Positions 12,240 through 24,190 of a stretch of 64,000 nucleotides of DNA are shown in pieces. Under the pieces are notes generated by a model. It saw only the letters and a list, made by a program, of their open reading frames with translations, searched no databases and was not told the origin of the DNA. Each line of letters opens with the position of its first letter. Position 1 is the first letter of the stretch. The position numbers and the translations under genes are program-made. Origin of the DNA: Acheta domesticus. Lineage: Eukaryota; Arthropoda; Insecta; Orthoptera; Gryllidae. The stretch lies in contig JAHLJT010003656.1 in the NCBI GenBank assembly GCA_031308135.1, forward strand, positions 48,334,335-48,398,334. The letters are read 5' to 3'.

Positions 12240-13849
12240 CCTTGCGATTGGTTATAACCAATATTTCATAAATTTGTTCCGAATTCCTTTTTTAAAATGT
12301 GTATAAAAAGAATACTTGTTCAAATTTGCAATCTTTCCACATTTTTCAATAACATGCATTAAATATATTTGTGTGATTCCACGTGAAATCAATCGAAAAA
12401 AGCATGAATCCTTCCGATTGGTTTCAAAATATTTTGTGATGTGTTTTGTGACTTGTTTGTGATGACTGTGTGTCGACATTGACTTTATGATGTATGAAAA
12501 AACTAGAAGCATCATATTTAGTGCATATGTTTCACCTTTGACCTTGTTTTTATTTATACAAAAAATTAGTAAAATTTCTGAGCATTTCAGACGAACTTCA
12601 GGAAAAAACCGAAATCTCACGTGAAAATCCATTCTAATATAAATAACAGTTTCCCCTAGAAGTAAATTATTCAAAGAAAATTTATTTTGCATTGAGTCTA
12701 ATTGTATTTACATTTTATACTAATGTTTTTACTCCCTAATTCAAAAGTGCAGTATTTTTTCAAACCTAAATTCCCAAAATACGTGGTCTTTGATTTTCGA
12801 ATTTATTGACCCAAAATATTATATAAACTTTAAATTTTCACATAAAACAAGAATGGACGTGTGAGATTGAAAATTTCAAAAGTTACGGGTGTTTAAATTA
12901 GATTTTTTCCCCAAATCATTCATTTTTTAAATAGTGTACATATTTTTCACAATGCATAAGAATCTGCATTTCTAGACCAAACTTTATTGATTATTAGTTG
13001 ATGTAACACTATTGATAATCATAGATTCTTTAAATGTTGCGGTGATATTTGATGGGCTCTCTTGAAGATTACAGCTGCCAATGCAAGCCCGAAAGGCTGA
13101 CGATTATACCGATACATCCATACCGGTGTATTTGCTACTAATATTTTGCCTCTTCATCGAATCTGTAAACATGCATCTTTGAAGTTGATCTTCGTAAAAT
13201 GTAGTCCTGTTGTCAGCTTATGAAACGAATCTTCTGATTTAGAAATAGGATATTGTTCAACTGCTCATTCTCAGTGCTCCTAAAATCCCAATAAAGTCAT
13301 CCAAAGTATCCAAAATGCATGACGTTATTTACAGAGCCACTGTTGAACACAGATTTTACTAACAATTCCAGGATTAATAATTGTTGTTCTAGGAATTCGC
13401 GGGAAAACTGAAGTTTTGTAATTTTCGAAAATTCAGAGAATTCAACGAAAAGAGATGTGTACCATTTTTCTAAACGTTTTTATTGCGCGCGAAAAAAATT
13501 TAAACAGAAGAATTGGAACCAGTTTCGAGAACATTTTGAAAATGTTGAGGCTTCATGTAAAGAACCCCTAAAAATAAAATCATCCGTTTTGACGTTTAGA
13601 CGCCAGCGTTTTTCGCAAATTAACAGACTGTCGGAAGGACAGACGTATTGCTGTTAGCAAATATTTCGGTTTTGAGGCCCCACAAAACGTACATTCTGAC
13701 AGCTATTCACTAGAAACGAGAACAAGAATAATTCACATTTTTAGAATCACGTTCGACAAAAAGATTTAATCTGCCAAGAAATCGTCCTTGCTTTGCCGCA
13801 GCGTTACCGAACTCCATACTACGTAAGTAGCATGCGGGAAAGTAAAAGT
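12240..13849 (+). repeat. Repeat family A, diverged copy
   Basis: The 13490-13580 segment (GAATTGGAACCAG..GAGAACATTTTGAAAATG..GGCTTCATGTAAAG) lines up with the family A segment near 18715-18780. The end at about 13800-13849 (CGCAGCGTTACCG..GCGGGAAAGTAAAAG) matches its 3' terminus. The 5' limit is set by the expected ~1.6 kb length and is uncertain. A 146-codon minus-strand frame at 12252-12692 is an AT-rich chance frame. Confidence 0.55.
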
Positions 13850-15365
13850 AGGGGAAGGTCGGGTCAAATCGGACAGCGGGTGGTATCGGACAAAAATAGT
13901 TTAGGGTACTGTGTACTGGTGGTAGCACGTGCCACACTGTCAGTGTCCTGGATACGAGTTAGTTTTGCAAACGTCATTTTGGGTAAGTATATCAATTAGT
14001 TTGGTTATTGCGACATGTATTACGTTTTTCTGGATGTTGTCCAGTGCACGTAGCACATTCGGAGCTTTGAAATTCCCTTGTAGTGACTTTGTAAGAGCTT
14101 TGAAATTCCCTTGACCAGTATGTTTACTAAGGTGCATTTGTTACGTTAGAGCATTACAAGTCCGTATGTACGTTACATGTCCGTTTATATCTGTGTTGTA
14201 TTCTTCTTAAGGTTGAGGGTCGTTCTGGTGCTATCGGACAAAGTAGAATCGGACAGTTACTTTTTCGTCTTCTCTTCACTTTTCCATATTTCTTGTGTGT
14301 AGGTTGTTAGGAGGTAATATTTTTATTTATTTATTTAATAGGTAATTATGACACATTGATACATAATTTCAATTCTTTTAACTATGTGGCTAGGCTGAAG
14401 GCCTTTAAGCCATTACAATACCTACATCCTACCGCATTCTAACCTTTCGAATTCTGGCATTCACCCCTAATGGTCTCTTCATCGCATCAAAGCCGCGGAA
14501 AGGAGACCATAAGGTACGGCTGAGGAAAAAACCCCTGAAGGGGGAAAAACCTGCCGTCAGAAGACGAGTACATGCTAAACTACTAGTTTTTATTTTCTAA
14601 ACTATTTATTTATTTCCTGGCGTGGGCATCTTCTCCATCCCGTCTTTGGCCTCCTCAGCCCCTGAAATCAAACACCGCCACAGAAGATCGCCCGCACCAC
14701 CGCCTCTCCGAACAATATGCTACTGATTAACTTAATTATCGCTTACTGATTAATTAATTAATACTGACTAATATACTAATTAATATTAATGATTAGCATT
14801 ATTGACTACCTTACTAGTTAATTTAATTATCTCTTGCTTATTGAATTAATTATTTTATCTCCAGGAGGTAATATTCGAATACTGATATGGATTTTGTCTG
14901 TGTTTCAGAAGACTATGGGTAGGATTCGTGGGAAATTAGGGGAAATAATACGAAGGACAATTGTGACGGACATTTCTAAAGAAACAACCTTAAAAATGAT
15001 AGTTGTGAAGTTATAAACATAAATGTTCAATATTTCTCATGCTCATGCAATGTTCGTTTTGTTTTTTAATGCTATCTTTGGTGATAGCTGTGATAAAAAA
15101 AATGGTAAAAAATTAAAATTATTTTACCATTATTTCTTTAGTTGTACAATACCACCCTTCATTTTTCAGACATCTAAATTGTCAACGATTTTTACTATCC
15201 CCAAATAAACATATTTCATTTTCAAACCAAACAGATTTGATAGTGTGTTTCAGTGAGAGGGGTTAATTCTATTCGTATTCTGTATTTCACGAATAATTTT
15301 AACTAACCTTCATTAACAAATCATATTTAAAGCTAAGGTGGCGGATACCACCCGATCTTCCTTTA
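13849..15365. mobile_element. Candidate non-autonomous DNA transposon with ATCGGACA motifs
   Basis: The left end has GGGGAAGGTCGGGTCAAATC and a GGTGGTATCGGACA motif near 13880. The right end, read on the minus strand, is AAGGAAGATCGGGTGGTATC (15364 downward). ATCGGACA recurs inside near 13868, 14238 and 14251. No transposase is readable. The interior is split by the insertion at 14322-14862. End definition is approximate. Confidence 0.4.
14322..14862 (-). mobile_element. Nested retroposon-like insertion with 13-bp target duplication
   Basis: AGGAGGTAATATT occurs immediately before (14309-14321) and after (14863-14875) the insert, a long direct duplication typical of LINE-machinery insertions. 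The left edge is TTTATTTATTTATTTAAT, which reads as an A-rich tail on the minus strand. The interior has no readable reverse transcriptase, so it is a SINE or a truncated LINE of unknown family. Confidence 0.75.
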
Positions 15366-15370
15366 TGGAA

Positions 15371-15750
15371 CACTAGGAAAACACAAGAGACGTTGTTCTT
15401 CCCTTCATCTCCCTCTTTCCCCTCCCATCACTGTGTCTCACTGTATCTCCCTCTCTCACCCTGTCCCTCTCTGTCTCTGCCGCTCTCTGTCCCTCTCATT
15501 CACATTTACTTGCAGATTATGCACGTCTCTGAGCAGGTAAGGTAGTATCGGGAAGCGCCGTACCCTAGTTCATTCTGTAGATTACGGTGTGAGAAACGTT
15601 TCTTTGTGGCCTTTGGCCTCAAAATTTTAGTTTTTTAAGGTCCTAGAGCGCCTCGTTTAGGAGTTATTTAACGATATAGATTCAAAATGCTGCCGAGTGT
15701 GTTGCAGGTTGCATTTGTCGTGAATATGTGGTGGGTATGTAGTGGAGTTA
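15371..15750 (+). repeat. Interspersed repeat family B, copy
   Basis: CACTAGGAAAACACAAGAGACG, pyrimidine-rich head, CATTCACATTTACTTGCAG, ACGGTGTGAGAAACGTTTC, then TTCAAAATGCTGCCGAGTG and the GTAGTGGAGTTA end. The 228-codon plus frame starting at 15687 begins in its tail and is not a gene. Confidence 0.85.
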
Positions 15751-16150
15751 TACAGATTCGCCAGCGAGGAACCGATCGAGATGGCTGCGCCCGGAACGAC
15801 ACATCATTGAGGTTGGCCGCTGCAAGTGAGGATGAACCAGTTTTCTTTAGAGCACGGACCAGCAGCCCAGAAAATAACCCTGACAGCGATGGTGTGTTTG
15901 ACCGCCATTACCGCGTGTCCCTCCACCCGCAACGAGCGGCGGCGTGCGCGAGTGTGTGGGAAGCGCCGCAGGAGGCGGCGAGTGGGGGTGGGGGTGGGGC
16001 AGGGCGTTGCCGTTGGGAGCTTGGTGGGCGGCGGCAGCAGCACTATCCGTCAATATTTGCAGCTGCCGCCGGCGCATTGTGGGAGGGTAATTGGGGCCGT
16101 GTCCCCCGTAATGGCTTCCCAGGCCGGCGCACGCAGCGCCACCGGCGGCC
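15751..16150. promoter_or_regulatory. CpG-rich block, candidate regulatory region
   Basis: CpG-rich, non-repetitive sequence between a family B copy and the 9-bp minisatellite, with GGCGCATTGTGGGAGGG and CCCCCGTAATGGC. Several frames are open because stops are rare. None shows a domain, signal peptide or convincing splice sites. Confidence 0.25.
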
Positions 16151-16151
16151 G

Positions 16152-16356
16152 TGGGGGCGGCGGGGGGCGGCGGGGGCGGCGGGGGCGGCGGGGGCGGCGG
16201 GGGCGGCGGGGGCGGCGGGGGCGGGCGGGGGCGGCGGGGGCGGCGGGGGCGGCGGGGGCGGCGGGGGCGGCGGGGGCGGCGGGGGCGGCGGGGGCGGCGG
16301 GGGCGGCCGGGGCGGCGGGGGCGGCGGGGGCGGCGGGGGCGGCGGGGGCGGCCGCT
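16152..16356. repeat. GGGGGCGGC 9-bp minisatellite
   Basis: About 200 bp of the 9-mer GGGGGCGGC with occasional slips. All six frames stay open and read as Gly/Arg/Ala or Pro homopolymer-like peptides. Runs of five G every 9 bp make it strongly G-quadruplex-prone. Confidence 0.95.
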
Positions 16357-16360
16357 GCTC

Positions 16361-16831
16361 GGAGAAGCGGTAGTGCCGAAGCCGGCGGAAGTGATGTTGC
16401 CGGTAGTGTTGTGATAGTTGCCGAGGGGGCTCAAGCGGGTCGGGAGTTGGTGACGCGGTGACGCATTGGCGGTGGCGGCGGTTGGCGGCGACAGCTTCAG
16501 AAAGTATGCCCGACGCCAAAGACTGCCAAAGCGAATGCGATTTTGCGTTCTTGCTGTCTGTAACGTTCAGGGGGTGGTGGTCAACCACTCGTTTTTGGGC
16601 ACTGGTTTCAAACCCTGGCCTTTGTAGTGGAGACGGCTACAGGTTTGTTCGCAGTTTTCTCTGCTTCTAATCCCCATTTCTTAATAATTCAAAAACATAT
16701 CTACATAATCGTCATCATCACACATCATAATGATTTTAATGTATATCTACGTACACCCATATTATGACTGCTTGTGGGGGTCAAATATATTAATATTCAA
16801 TATTGTAATTCAATCTTTGTACAATCTTGAA
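16361..16831. other. No gene recognised
   Basis: GC content falls from the minisatellite into AT-rich DNA. Nothing supportable is seen. Confidence 0.35.
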
Positions 16832-17280
16832 ACTAGTGGTGCTTCTTGATAGAGCTCACACTTTCTAAAATTATTTAACTTTCGCAATCTTCGGAATTTT
16901 AAAAAGCTAAGTAAAAATTAGCCCTTTGCCTGTTTTTAAGCGTCTATTTTTTTAATATGTTATCTATACTTCAAGTACAAATTATCGAAAACTACTCTTT
17001 TTTTCATAAAATTGTACGTGGCCAATGTAAAGATCTAAGTTTTTAGAATTGATATTATAAAGAAAAATATCTTTTATTAATACTGTTATTTGGCAACATT
17101 ACTGTATTTTCGAAAACATAGCGTTCAAAAAAATTTGGACCTTTTTATAATCGTTCTTTGGTTTCTTGGAGTAAAAGTAAAGAAAAATTTTGGAGCAGTT
17201 TTTGAGAAATTTATTGTTCAAAAGTTGCCTTCTTATAATTGCGTCATATAATTTTATACGGGAAGATATGACAGGATTCA
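16832..17280 (+). repeat. Repeat family A, internally deleted copy
   Basis: Starts with AAACTAGTGGTGCT like the full copies and contains AGTAAAGAAAAATTTTGGAGC followed by TTTTTGAGAAAT near 17170-17210. Most of the 1.6 kb interior is missing or too diverged to align by eye. Confidence 0.5.
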
Positions 17281-17552
17281 CTCACACTGAAGTAATAAAA
17301 TTTTAAATGATCTCTACAGGACAACAACCTCACCCGTGTACAAGAGGCACTTACACCACATTCATTCTTAAAAAAATGCCGTAAATGAAAATGAACATTC
17401 CGTCATTCGTGCGGCCATTCGTGACACGAGAACTTGCACGTTAGGCTGCGTCATGAATTCCTCTATAATGAATGTTATTTTCTTTATTATCATCAGTAAC
17501 ACTCTTTTCTTTTTTATCTGCGTTTATGTTTCAATTGAATTGACTGTGGAAA

Positions 17553-19172
17553 GAAACTAGTGCTGCTACAGAATGGCACAGACTTTCCCGTATTAGTTTT
17601 CTATTTCCTTGGGTCTTTGCTAGCTATTTGGAATTGCCACAAACTCTTTCTTGCCAGCTGTCATCTATCACCGCCAAAAGAATATTTTTTTATCATTTTC
17701 TTAAATTTTCGGTTTCCTATTGGTAGAACGGAAACATTAGGTTTTTGTGTTCTTTAATATTCTAAAATTAGTCATAAATTGCAATTTTCTTTTAAAAATT
17801 ATGTGCCGTTTAAGAGAAAATGGCATTTTAGCGCTACTAAAAACGCGAAATTTGTAGCTCATTTTCACAGAAAATTTTTGAGTTTTAAAAATACTTTATT
17901 TGAAGTTATTTGAAGCACTTACACTCACAAATATCATAACCTTTACAAATTGCGGATAATGTGCATATTAAAGATGTGAGAGATCTTTCAAAAAATCTAC
18001 ATTTATATAATTTTTGAAAAAGCAAAAAAAAAATACTCAAAATAAACTTTACGCTATACTAAAGAGTGTAATTAGCACTATACGTTACAAAAGTTTGAAG
18101 AAAAAAATGCAGCCATATACGAGAAAACGGCGTTTGAGCATTTCTGAAAATGACGAAATTTGAGCTACTTTTCACAGAAAACGGTAGTGTTTTCGAGAAA
18201 CTTTACTTGATATTATTGAAAGCATATATACTCGTAAATATAATAATGTGAAAAAATCGCAGATAATATAAATATTAACGACGTGAGAGACAAGTAAACA
18301 AATTTACATTTTTGTAATTTTTGAAAAAACCAACCGATAGACCAAAATGGCTTTGATTTCATTGATAGAGTACATTTACCACTATCCCTACCAAAAGTTT
18401 GAAGAAAAAATTTGGAGCCTTTTTTGAGAAAATCTTGTTTTTGTAATTTCTTAATGTTGCACATATTGCACGCAATATTGCACGAAAACTACCAAAATTG
18501 TGAAAAACATTTACATGACCTTTATTAAAGAACTCAATATGCAGAACAAATTTTATTTGAAGAAAAAATCTCTATCTTCAATTTTGTAGTTGGAGAAAGA
18601 CGCCGAAAAAAATTCAAACTTTCACAATTTTTGAAAATTCAGAGCTGTACGTGAAAATCGGACCTATGCCATGTTAAAAAGTGTATTTTACTCTATTCAT
18701 GAACAAGAAATTTAAAGGAAAAATTTGGAGCCGTTTTTGAGAAAATTTTGAAAATCCCCGGGTGGCTTCAAATAAAGTACCCCCAAATTTTTGAAGAATA
18801 TTTTTCAAAATCACAAAGCTTTGACTAGAATCAGATCGATCGGGGAATATCCATTTTGGAAGAAATCGTACGTATGGCTTAGGCGCTAGCAGTGTTCACA
18901 GACGGACAGGCAGACGGACGGACGGACAGACAGACGGACGTTTTCCTTTCAATTGGGTTTTCGGTATCAAGGACCTAGAAAACAGGGTTTGTGGCTACAC
19001 CACGTGTTAGGGGATTTTTTTTCTTAATTTAGCAACTGGTTTTTTCCACTTATTCGTTTTCACGGCCCGGCAATTAATTTTTTTCCGCCGAAAATTGGCC
19101 ATTTTTTCGCGCAGCATTACGTAACTTTCCCTATACTATGTATATCACTCCGTGTATACGTACGTATACGGG
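17553..19172 (+). repeat. Repeat family A, full-length copy 1
   Basis: About 1.6 kb, very similar to 34557-36168. The left end is AACTAGTGCTGCTACAGAATGGCACAGACTTTCCCGTA (split at 17575 in my reading). The right end has a run of GACGGACGGACAGACAGACG (about 18900-18940), TTTTCGGTATCAAGGACC, CACCACGTGTTAGGGG, then ACTTTCCCTATA and TATACGGGAAAGT. ACTTTCCCGTA near the left end and TACGGGAAAGT at the right are exact reverse complements. The interior is AT-rich with stops in every frame, so it is non-autonomous. Confidence 0.85.
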
Positions 19173-19640
19173 AAAGTAAAAATAAATAATTACAAACCAT
19201 ATTTGAAGCTCCCATTTCCGTCACTGGTGCGGCCGTTCGCAGCTTGAGTACTCGCGCTTCAACTACGTCCAACGACCGCATTATTTAGTTTCTTTTGTAT
19301 CTTCTAATATTTACATTTTTGCACAATAGTGAAGATAAACATATTTGAAATATTAAATTTTCACATCTTTCAAAAATAAAGCATTTTGATCAAGTCTACA
19401 AGAACACCGTTTCGTACGCCAGTACTCCCATTTTGGATTCTGTCAAACAGGAACCACGATTTTACTTCAGGATATGGTGACACAGTGCTTAACAGAGGTC
19501 AAAAGTTTGATACCCTTCTCAGACACCGTTAGTTGTATAGAAGCATTGTTTTTATTCGTGAATCGTTAACATTCCTTTTTTAATTATAAAATAATCCTCT
19601 GTTTCACTCTATCCAACGACGCGAGTGGCGGAGTGTTAAT
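19173..19640. other. No gene; diverged echo of the sequence upstream of copy 1
   Basis: The stretch CATTTCCGTCACTGGTGCGG (19213 on) resembles CATTCCGTCATTCGTGCGG near 17395, on the other side of the family A copy. The flanks may therefore belong to a larger repeat or an old duplication. No coding signal. Confidence 0.4.
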
Positions 19641-20470
19641 AAGAGTGATTCCGAGATAAGGAGGCTCGTGAACGCAGGTGCAAAAATCGATGCGCCTCCC
19701 AGCTCATTGATGGGCGCGCGGTAAGTGGCTTCGTGTGAACGGGCGCGGCCGGCAGGGCGCGGACGTGCAAAGGGCCCGGCGCGGTCCCCAATGTCCCACC
19801 TCGCCCCCGCCCGACCTCCTGCGTCCTCCGCCTCTCGCACGTGCCAACTACACGTCCCACGTCATTCCTTGCGACCTCGGCGAGCCAGCCTCCGCCCCCA
19901 GGGCGTGCCTCGGCCGCCGCGCGCGCTGCCCGTCGCTGTCCCGGGCTGGGGGTGGCGCGGGGGGGAGGCGAGGCGGGGCAGGGATGGGGGCGTAGGCTGG
20001 GGGCGTGGGCTGGGGGCGTGTGGTGGGGGCTTGGGCTGGGGGCTTGGGCTGGGGGCTTGGGCTGGGGGCGTGGGCTGGGGGCGTGGGGTGGGGGCGTGGG
20101 GTGGGGGCTTGGGTTGGGGGCGTGGGGTGGGGGCGTGGGGTGGGGGCGTGGGGTGGGGGCTTGGGCTGGGGGCGTGGGCGATGGCGGGGCGGGCAACGGG
20201 GGCCGGAGGTGGACGGGGTGGTGGCGGGGATGGAGGTGGTGGGGCGGGGGGACGCAGGGGCGGGGGCGGGGGTGGCGCGGGGCGTCAGACGAGAGGACTG
20301 GAGGCGGAGGGGGCGTCAGGTGGGGGTAAAGGGGGGGCGGGGGCGGGGGCCTTTCATGGAGGCGGGGGTGTCAGCCGAGGGGGGTGGAGGCGGGGGCGTC
20401 AAGCGGGGGGGGGGTGGAGGTGGGGGTCGGGGGGACGCCGGGTGCGGTTGACGCGAGTGTTTTATGGGCC
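19641..20470. repeat. GC-rich block with 13-bp GGGGGCGTGGGCT-type minisatellite
   Basis: From about 19983 to 20180 the 13-mer CTGGGGGCGTGGG/CTTGGG repeats about 15 times, followed by irregular G-rich sequence with GGGGCGGGGG runs. Frames of up to 299 codons (plus) are low-complexity Gly/Trp/Ala and change repeat register between frames. That indicates lack of stops rather than coding. Strong G-quadruplex potential on the plus strand. Confidence 0.85.
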
Positions 20471-20609
20471 TCCTCGCGGCCATCGATCGCCCGCGCCGCC
20501 CGAATCGGACGGGGCAGGTGACAGGCAGCCGCAGCCGGGCGACACGCCACCCGCTGCCCCGCCCCGCCCCCTGCCGCTCGGGGCGCGCGCCGCGCGGAAG
20601 GCGATATGC

Positions 20610-22330
20610 CCGGGGGAGGGGTGAGATTCCTGAGGCGGGGCGGGGGATGGATTTCACGAGAGGTAATGGACGGGACGCTGACATTGGAGTATGGCTGTGA
20701 GGTGGAGAGTGCGAAAGGTACACATGCGTAGTGCTTTGGCATTGTGCCCGAAAAAAATGTAGGTCGGGTAGACAGATATGTGGGCGGGGGTATGTAGTTG
20801 AGAAATTCCAGAGGTGGAGTGGGAAGGCATGGGGGATGGATTTCACTAGAGGTAATGCACGGGCATTGCAGTGTGATGCCACGCTGTGAGGTGGAGTGTG
20901 TGAGAGGTTCGTACGCGTAGTGTTTTGGCATACTGCCCGAAAAAAAATGTAGGTCGGGTAGTCACGTGCGTGGACGGGGGTATGTAGGTGAGAAATTCCT
21001 GAGAAGGGGCGGGTAGGCGGGACGGATTGCAAGAGAGGTAATGGACGGGCTGCTGACATTGGAGTATGACGCCACTCTGTGAGGTGGAGTGTGTGAGAAG
21101 TACGTTCGCGTAGCGGTTTGGCATACTGCCCGAACAATGCGGGCGGGAAGGCTTTGGGAATAGATTTCACGAGAGGTAATAGACAGGCTGCAGTCATTGG
21201 AGTGTGACGCAATGCTGTGAGGTGGAGTGTGTGAGTGTGACGCAATGCTGTGAGGTGAAGTGTGCGAGAAGTACGTAAGCGTAGTGATTTGGCATACTCC
21301 CCGAAAAAGTTTAGGTCGGGTCGACAGGTAAGCGGGGGGTATGTAGGTGAGAAATTCGTGGGGTGGGGTGGGAAAGCGTGGGGGATGGGTTTCATCAGTA
21401 GTGGACGAGGTGTAGACGTTGGAGTGTGACGCCATGCTGTGAGGTGGAGAGTGTGAAAGGTACGTACGCGTAACTCTTTGGCATATTGCCCGAAAAAGTG
21501 TCGGTCGGGTCGACAGGTAAGCAGGCGGAGATATGTGAGTGAGAAATTCCTGAGGTGCGGAGGCAAGGTGTGGGGATTGGATTTCACGAGAAGTAATGGA
21601 CGGGCTGCTGACATTGGAGTGTGACGCCACGCTGTGAGGTGATGTGTGTGAGAGGTACTTACGCGTAGCACTTTGGCATACTGCCCGCGAAAATGTAGGT
21701 CAGGTATATAGGTGAGCGGGGGGGGGCAGTACGTGAAACATTCCTGAGGTGGGGCGGGAAGGTGTGGGGAAAGGGTTTCACGAGAGGTAATGGACGGGTT
21801 GGGGAAAGGGTTTCACGAGAGGTAATGGACGGGTTGCTGACATTGGAGTATGACGTCGCACTCATAGGTGGAGTGTGCGAAAGATGCGTATGCGTAGTGC
21901 TTTGGCATACTGTCCGAAAAAATGTAGGTGTGGTCGAGGTGAGCAGGCGGGGGTATGTGGTTGAGAAATTCCTGAGGTGCGGTGGGAAGGCGTAAGGGAT
22001 GGGTTTCACGAGAGGTAGTGGACGAGCTGCAGACGTTGGGAGTGTCATGCCACGCTGTGAAGTGGAGAGTGTGAAACGCTTTGGCATACTGTCCGAAAAA
22101 AGTGTAGGTCGGATCGACAGGTGTGCAGACCGGGGTATGTGGGTGAGAAATTCCTGAGGTGGGGTAGGAAGGCGTGAGGGTTGGATCTCACGAGAGGTAA
22201 TGGACGGGCTGCTGACATTGGAGTGTGACGTCAGGCGGTGAGGCGATGTGTGACAGAGGTGAGGTTGCGGTTTGGCGTACTGAAGGCGTGAGGCATTGAT
22301 TTCACGAAAGATAATGGACTCGACTTGATA
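20610..22330. repeat. ~190-bp satellite array, about 9 diverged units
   Basis: AATGTAGGTCGGGT-like landmarks recur at about 20756, 20946, 21306, 21498, 21692, 21922 and 22105. GAGAAATTCCTGAGG recurs in between, and GGTAATGGACGGGCTGCTGAC recurs in most units. Spacing is about 180-230 bp, with one doubled gap where a unit is partly deleted. The minus strand has long stop-free frames (20316-21671 and 21659-22540) with a ~64-residue periodic peptide. A second minus frame is open too, so this is probably not a gene. Confidence 0.9.
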
Positions 22331-23739
22331 ATGATCCGATGAAAATGATACTTTACTTGATAATGAACTTGATAATGGACTCGATAATGCCTGCTGACAT
22401 TGAGTTGTTTCGCTAGGAATACGTGGTGACGTAGCGACCCGGAAGAGGTAGATCGGGTGGACTTCGCGAAACGGTCGTGCGCGCCCACGCGGATAGATCA
22501 CGTGCGTTGGAATGATCGCTGCATGAGGGTAAGTTGGCATGCGCGCTGGTGATAGGCAGCGAATTTCTATATTTTAAGTCGCCAAAGTACATGTGGGTCT
22601 GCCGATATGACCGAGGTAAGCGAGGGAGTAATGGAGCTGGCCTTGGAAAGAATTTAGCTTGAAATGCATGGGAGTAATTTAAATTGACGTTAGCGTGAGA
22701 TGGCGTTGGTGATGGGCTTACAACGGGCGAGTGTTCAGAAGTTGTGTCAGAGTGCCATGAAGGTAAATTTTACATGAGTTGAAGAAAGTGTAAGTGTATG
22801 TATGGTGAGTGTAAGTGTGTGTTTATGTCTGTGTGTGTGTGTGTGTGTGGGGGGGTGCTATTTCCTCGGAAACCTCGTACATTATACTCTTAGCACCTAA
22901 AGAACGTGTACATAGTGCTGGCTCTGTGAAAGCAGTCGGTTGAGTGGTGATGCAGATGCGTCGAGTGAAGGCGATAGTGTTCGTGAGCCGTTAGTGTGAC
23001 AGGGAAACCGCGATGGAGTCGGAAAGCTTGGTAATGCACTTCACTCGGCGTTAATGCTGATGTGGCGATGGAGGGTCATCGCTAGCAGCTGCGATGGTAA
23101 TGAGATGAGAGGGACAGGCTTAGTGCTAAGGGTAGGAGGTGGGGCGGAAAATCACAGGGTTTGGATTTTACAGAATGTATTGGGAGACAAATTCCACGGA
23201 AATGTTCACGTTAAAAGCGATGGTAGCAGAGAAGGTAAGTGCATGGCACAGTAAGGGAGAATATACAGTACATACAATTTTTCTTATAATGCACATTTTG
23301 CATACAGTACATATAATTTTGCAATTGAAATAGAGTAAGAGGTTAAATAGAATGTATGAAGCGAAGGTGAATAGTCAGACTTACTGATGGAATGATTTTT
23401 TTGCAATCTGTTACATCCGAACAATAGGCAAATCTTTTGACACAGTTACAATGGCATGTAAAGGAACTGGGCATTTACAGTCCTTCATGGATTCTTTTTC
23501 AGTAATGAACAAATAAATATTGTGAACAAATAATAATAAAGTGCAAATATAACATAATAAGACAAATATCACTATGAACACAATTAATTTGACATAGATA
23601 AATATGATCATAACAGAACACAATACACAATATATAAATACACTTACATTTTTGGCAATCGTGGACATAATTGTGTTTGAACAAAAGTTAATAATTTCAA
23701 TTTGTTTTTGTTAATTACAATATGATTTTCTATAGCAAT

Positions 23740-23741
<2 letters not shown>
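22331..23741. other. Non-coding stretch with GT microsatellite
   Basis: Holds a (GT)n run near 22828-22848 followed by a G run. No exon or element terminus is recognised. The transition from GC-rich satellite to AT-rich DNA occurs here. Confidence 0.4.

Positions 23742-23800
<59 letters not shown>
23742..23800. repeat. (AT)n microsatellite at a LINE 3' end
   Basis: AT dinucleotide run directly abutting the 3' end of the minus-strand LINE fragment at 23806-24190. It may have grown from the element's simple-sequence tail. Confidence 0.9.
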
Positions 23801-23802
<2 letters not shown>

Positions 23803-23805
23803 CGT

Positions 23806-24190
23806 TTAACAATCGAACCTATTTAGGAGATGCAGAGGATGAAACCTACACAATCTTCTTAAGTCTTGACTATTGTCGAGTAAGTTTAATGCTAGGTAAT
23901 TTGGGTGATTTTCTAGGCGTTTATAATATTTTTGGAAACTTGATTGGACTTCCTGATCTATTGTGGGTATTTGTAAGTAATTGTGCAATGTTTTATTTGA
24001 AACAAACCACGGGGCATTGGCAAGAAAACTTAAGGTTTTTGTTTGAAATCGCTGCAGTATTTCTAGGTTTGAGTTGGCTGCAGTGCCCCAGAGTTGTATT
24101 CCGTAGGTCCAGACGGGTTTTAATATTGATTTATAAATCAGTAGTTTATTAGCCAATGAAAGAGATGACTTTTTGTCAAGGAATGATAAG
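23806..24190 (-). pseudogene. Jockey-like LINE reverse transcriptase, C-terminal fragment
   Basis: The minus-strand frame reads KSSLSLANKLLIYKSILKP, then WTYGIQLWGTAANSN and LEILQRFQTKTLSFLANAPW. This is the C-terminal thumb/tail of a Jockey-clade non-LTR reverse transcriptase. It continues through IPTIDQEVQSSFQKYYKRLE to a stop at 23806. The element is 5'-truncated: homology begins near 24190 and the catalytic palm is absent. The open frame carries on upstream into unrelated sequence. It is a dead-on-arrival insertion. Confidence 0.85.

Noticed and set aside
12252..12692. 146-codon minus-strand frame
   Set aside because: AT-rich composition, no domain, and it lies within the inferred limits of a diverged family A repeat copy.
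15687..16461. Gly- and Ala/Arg-rich frames of 211-228 codons
   Set aside because: They span a family B tail and the 9-bp minisatellite; several overlapping frames on both strands are open for lack of stops.
19725..20624. 299-codon plus-strand Gly/Trp-rich frame
   Set aside because: Low-complexity translation of the 13-bp G-rich minisatellite; alternative frames are equally open.
20316..22540. 451- and 293-codon minus-strand frames as a repeat protein gene
   Set aside because: They run over the ~190-bp satellite and the GC-rich block; a second frame is open too and no domain is recognisable. Kept only as a finding.
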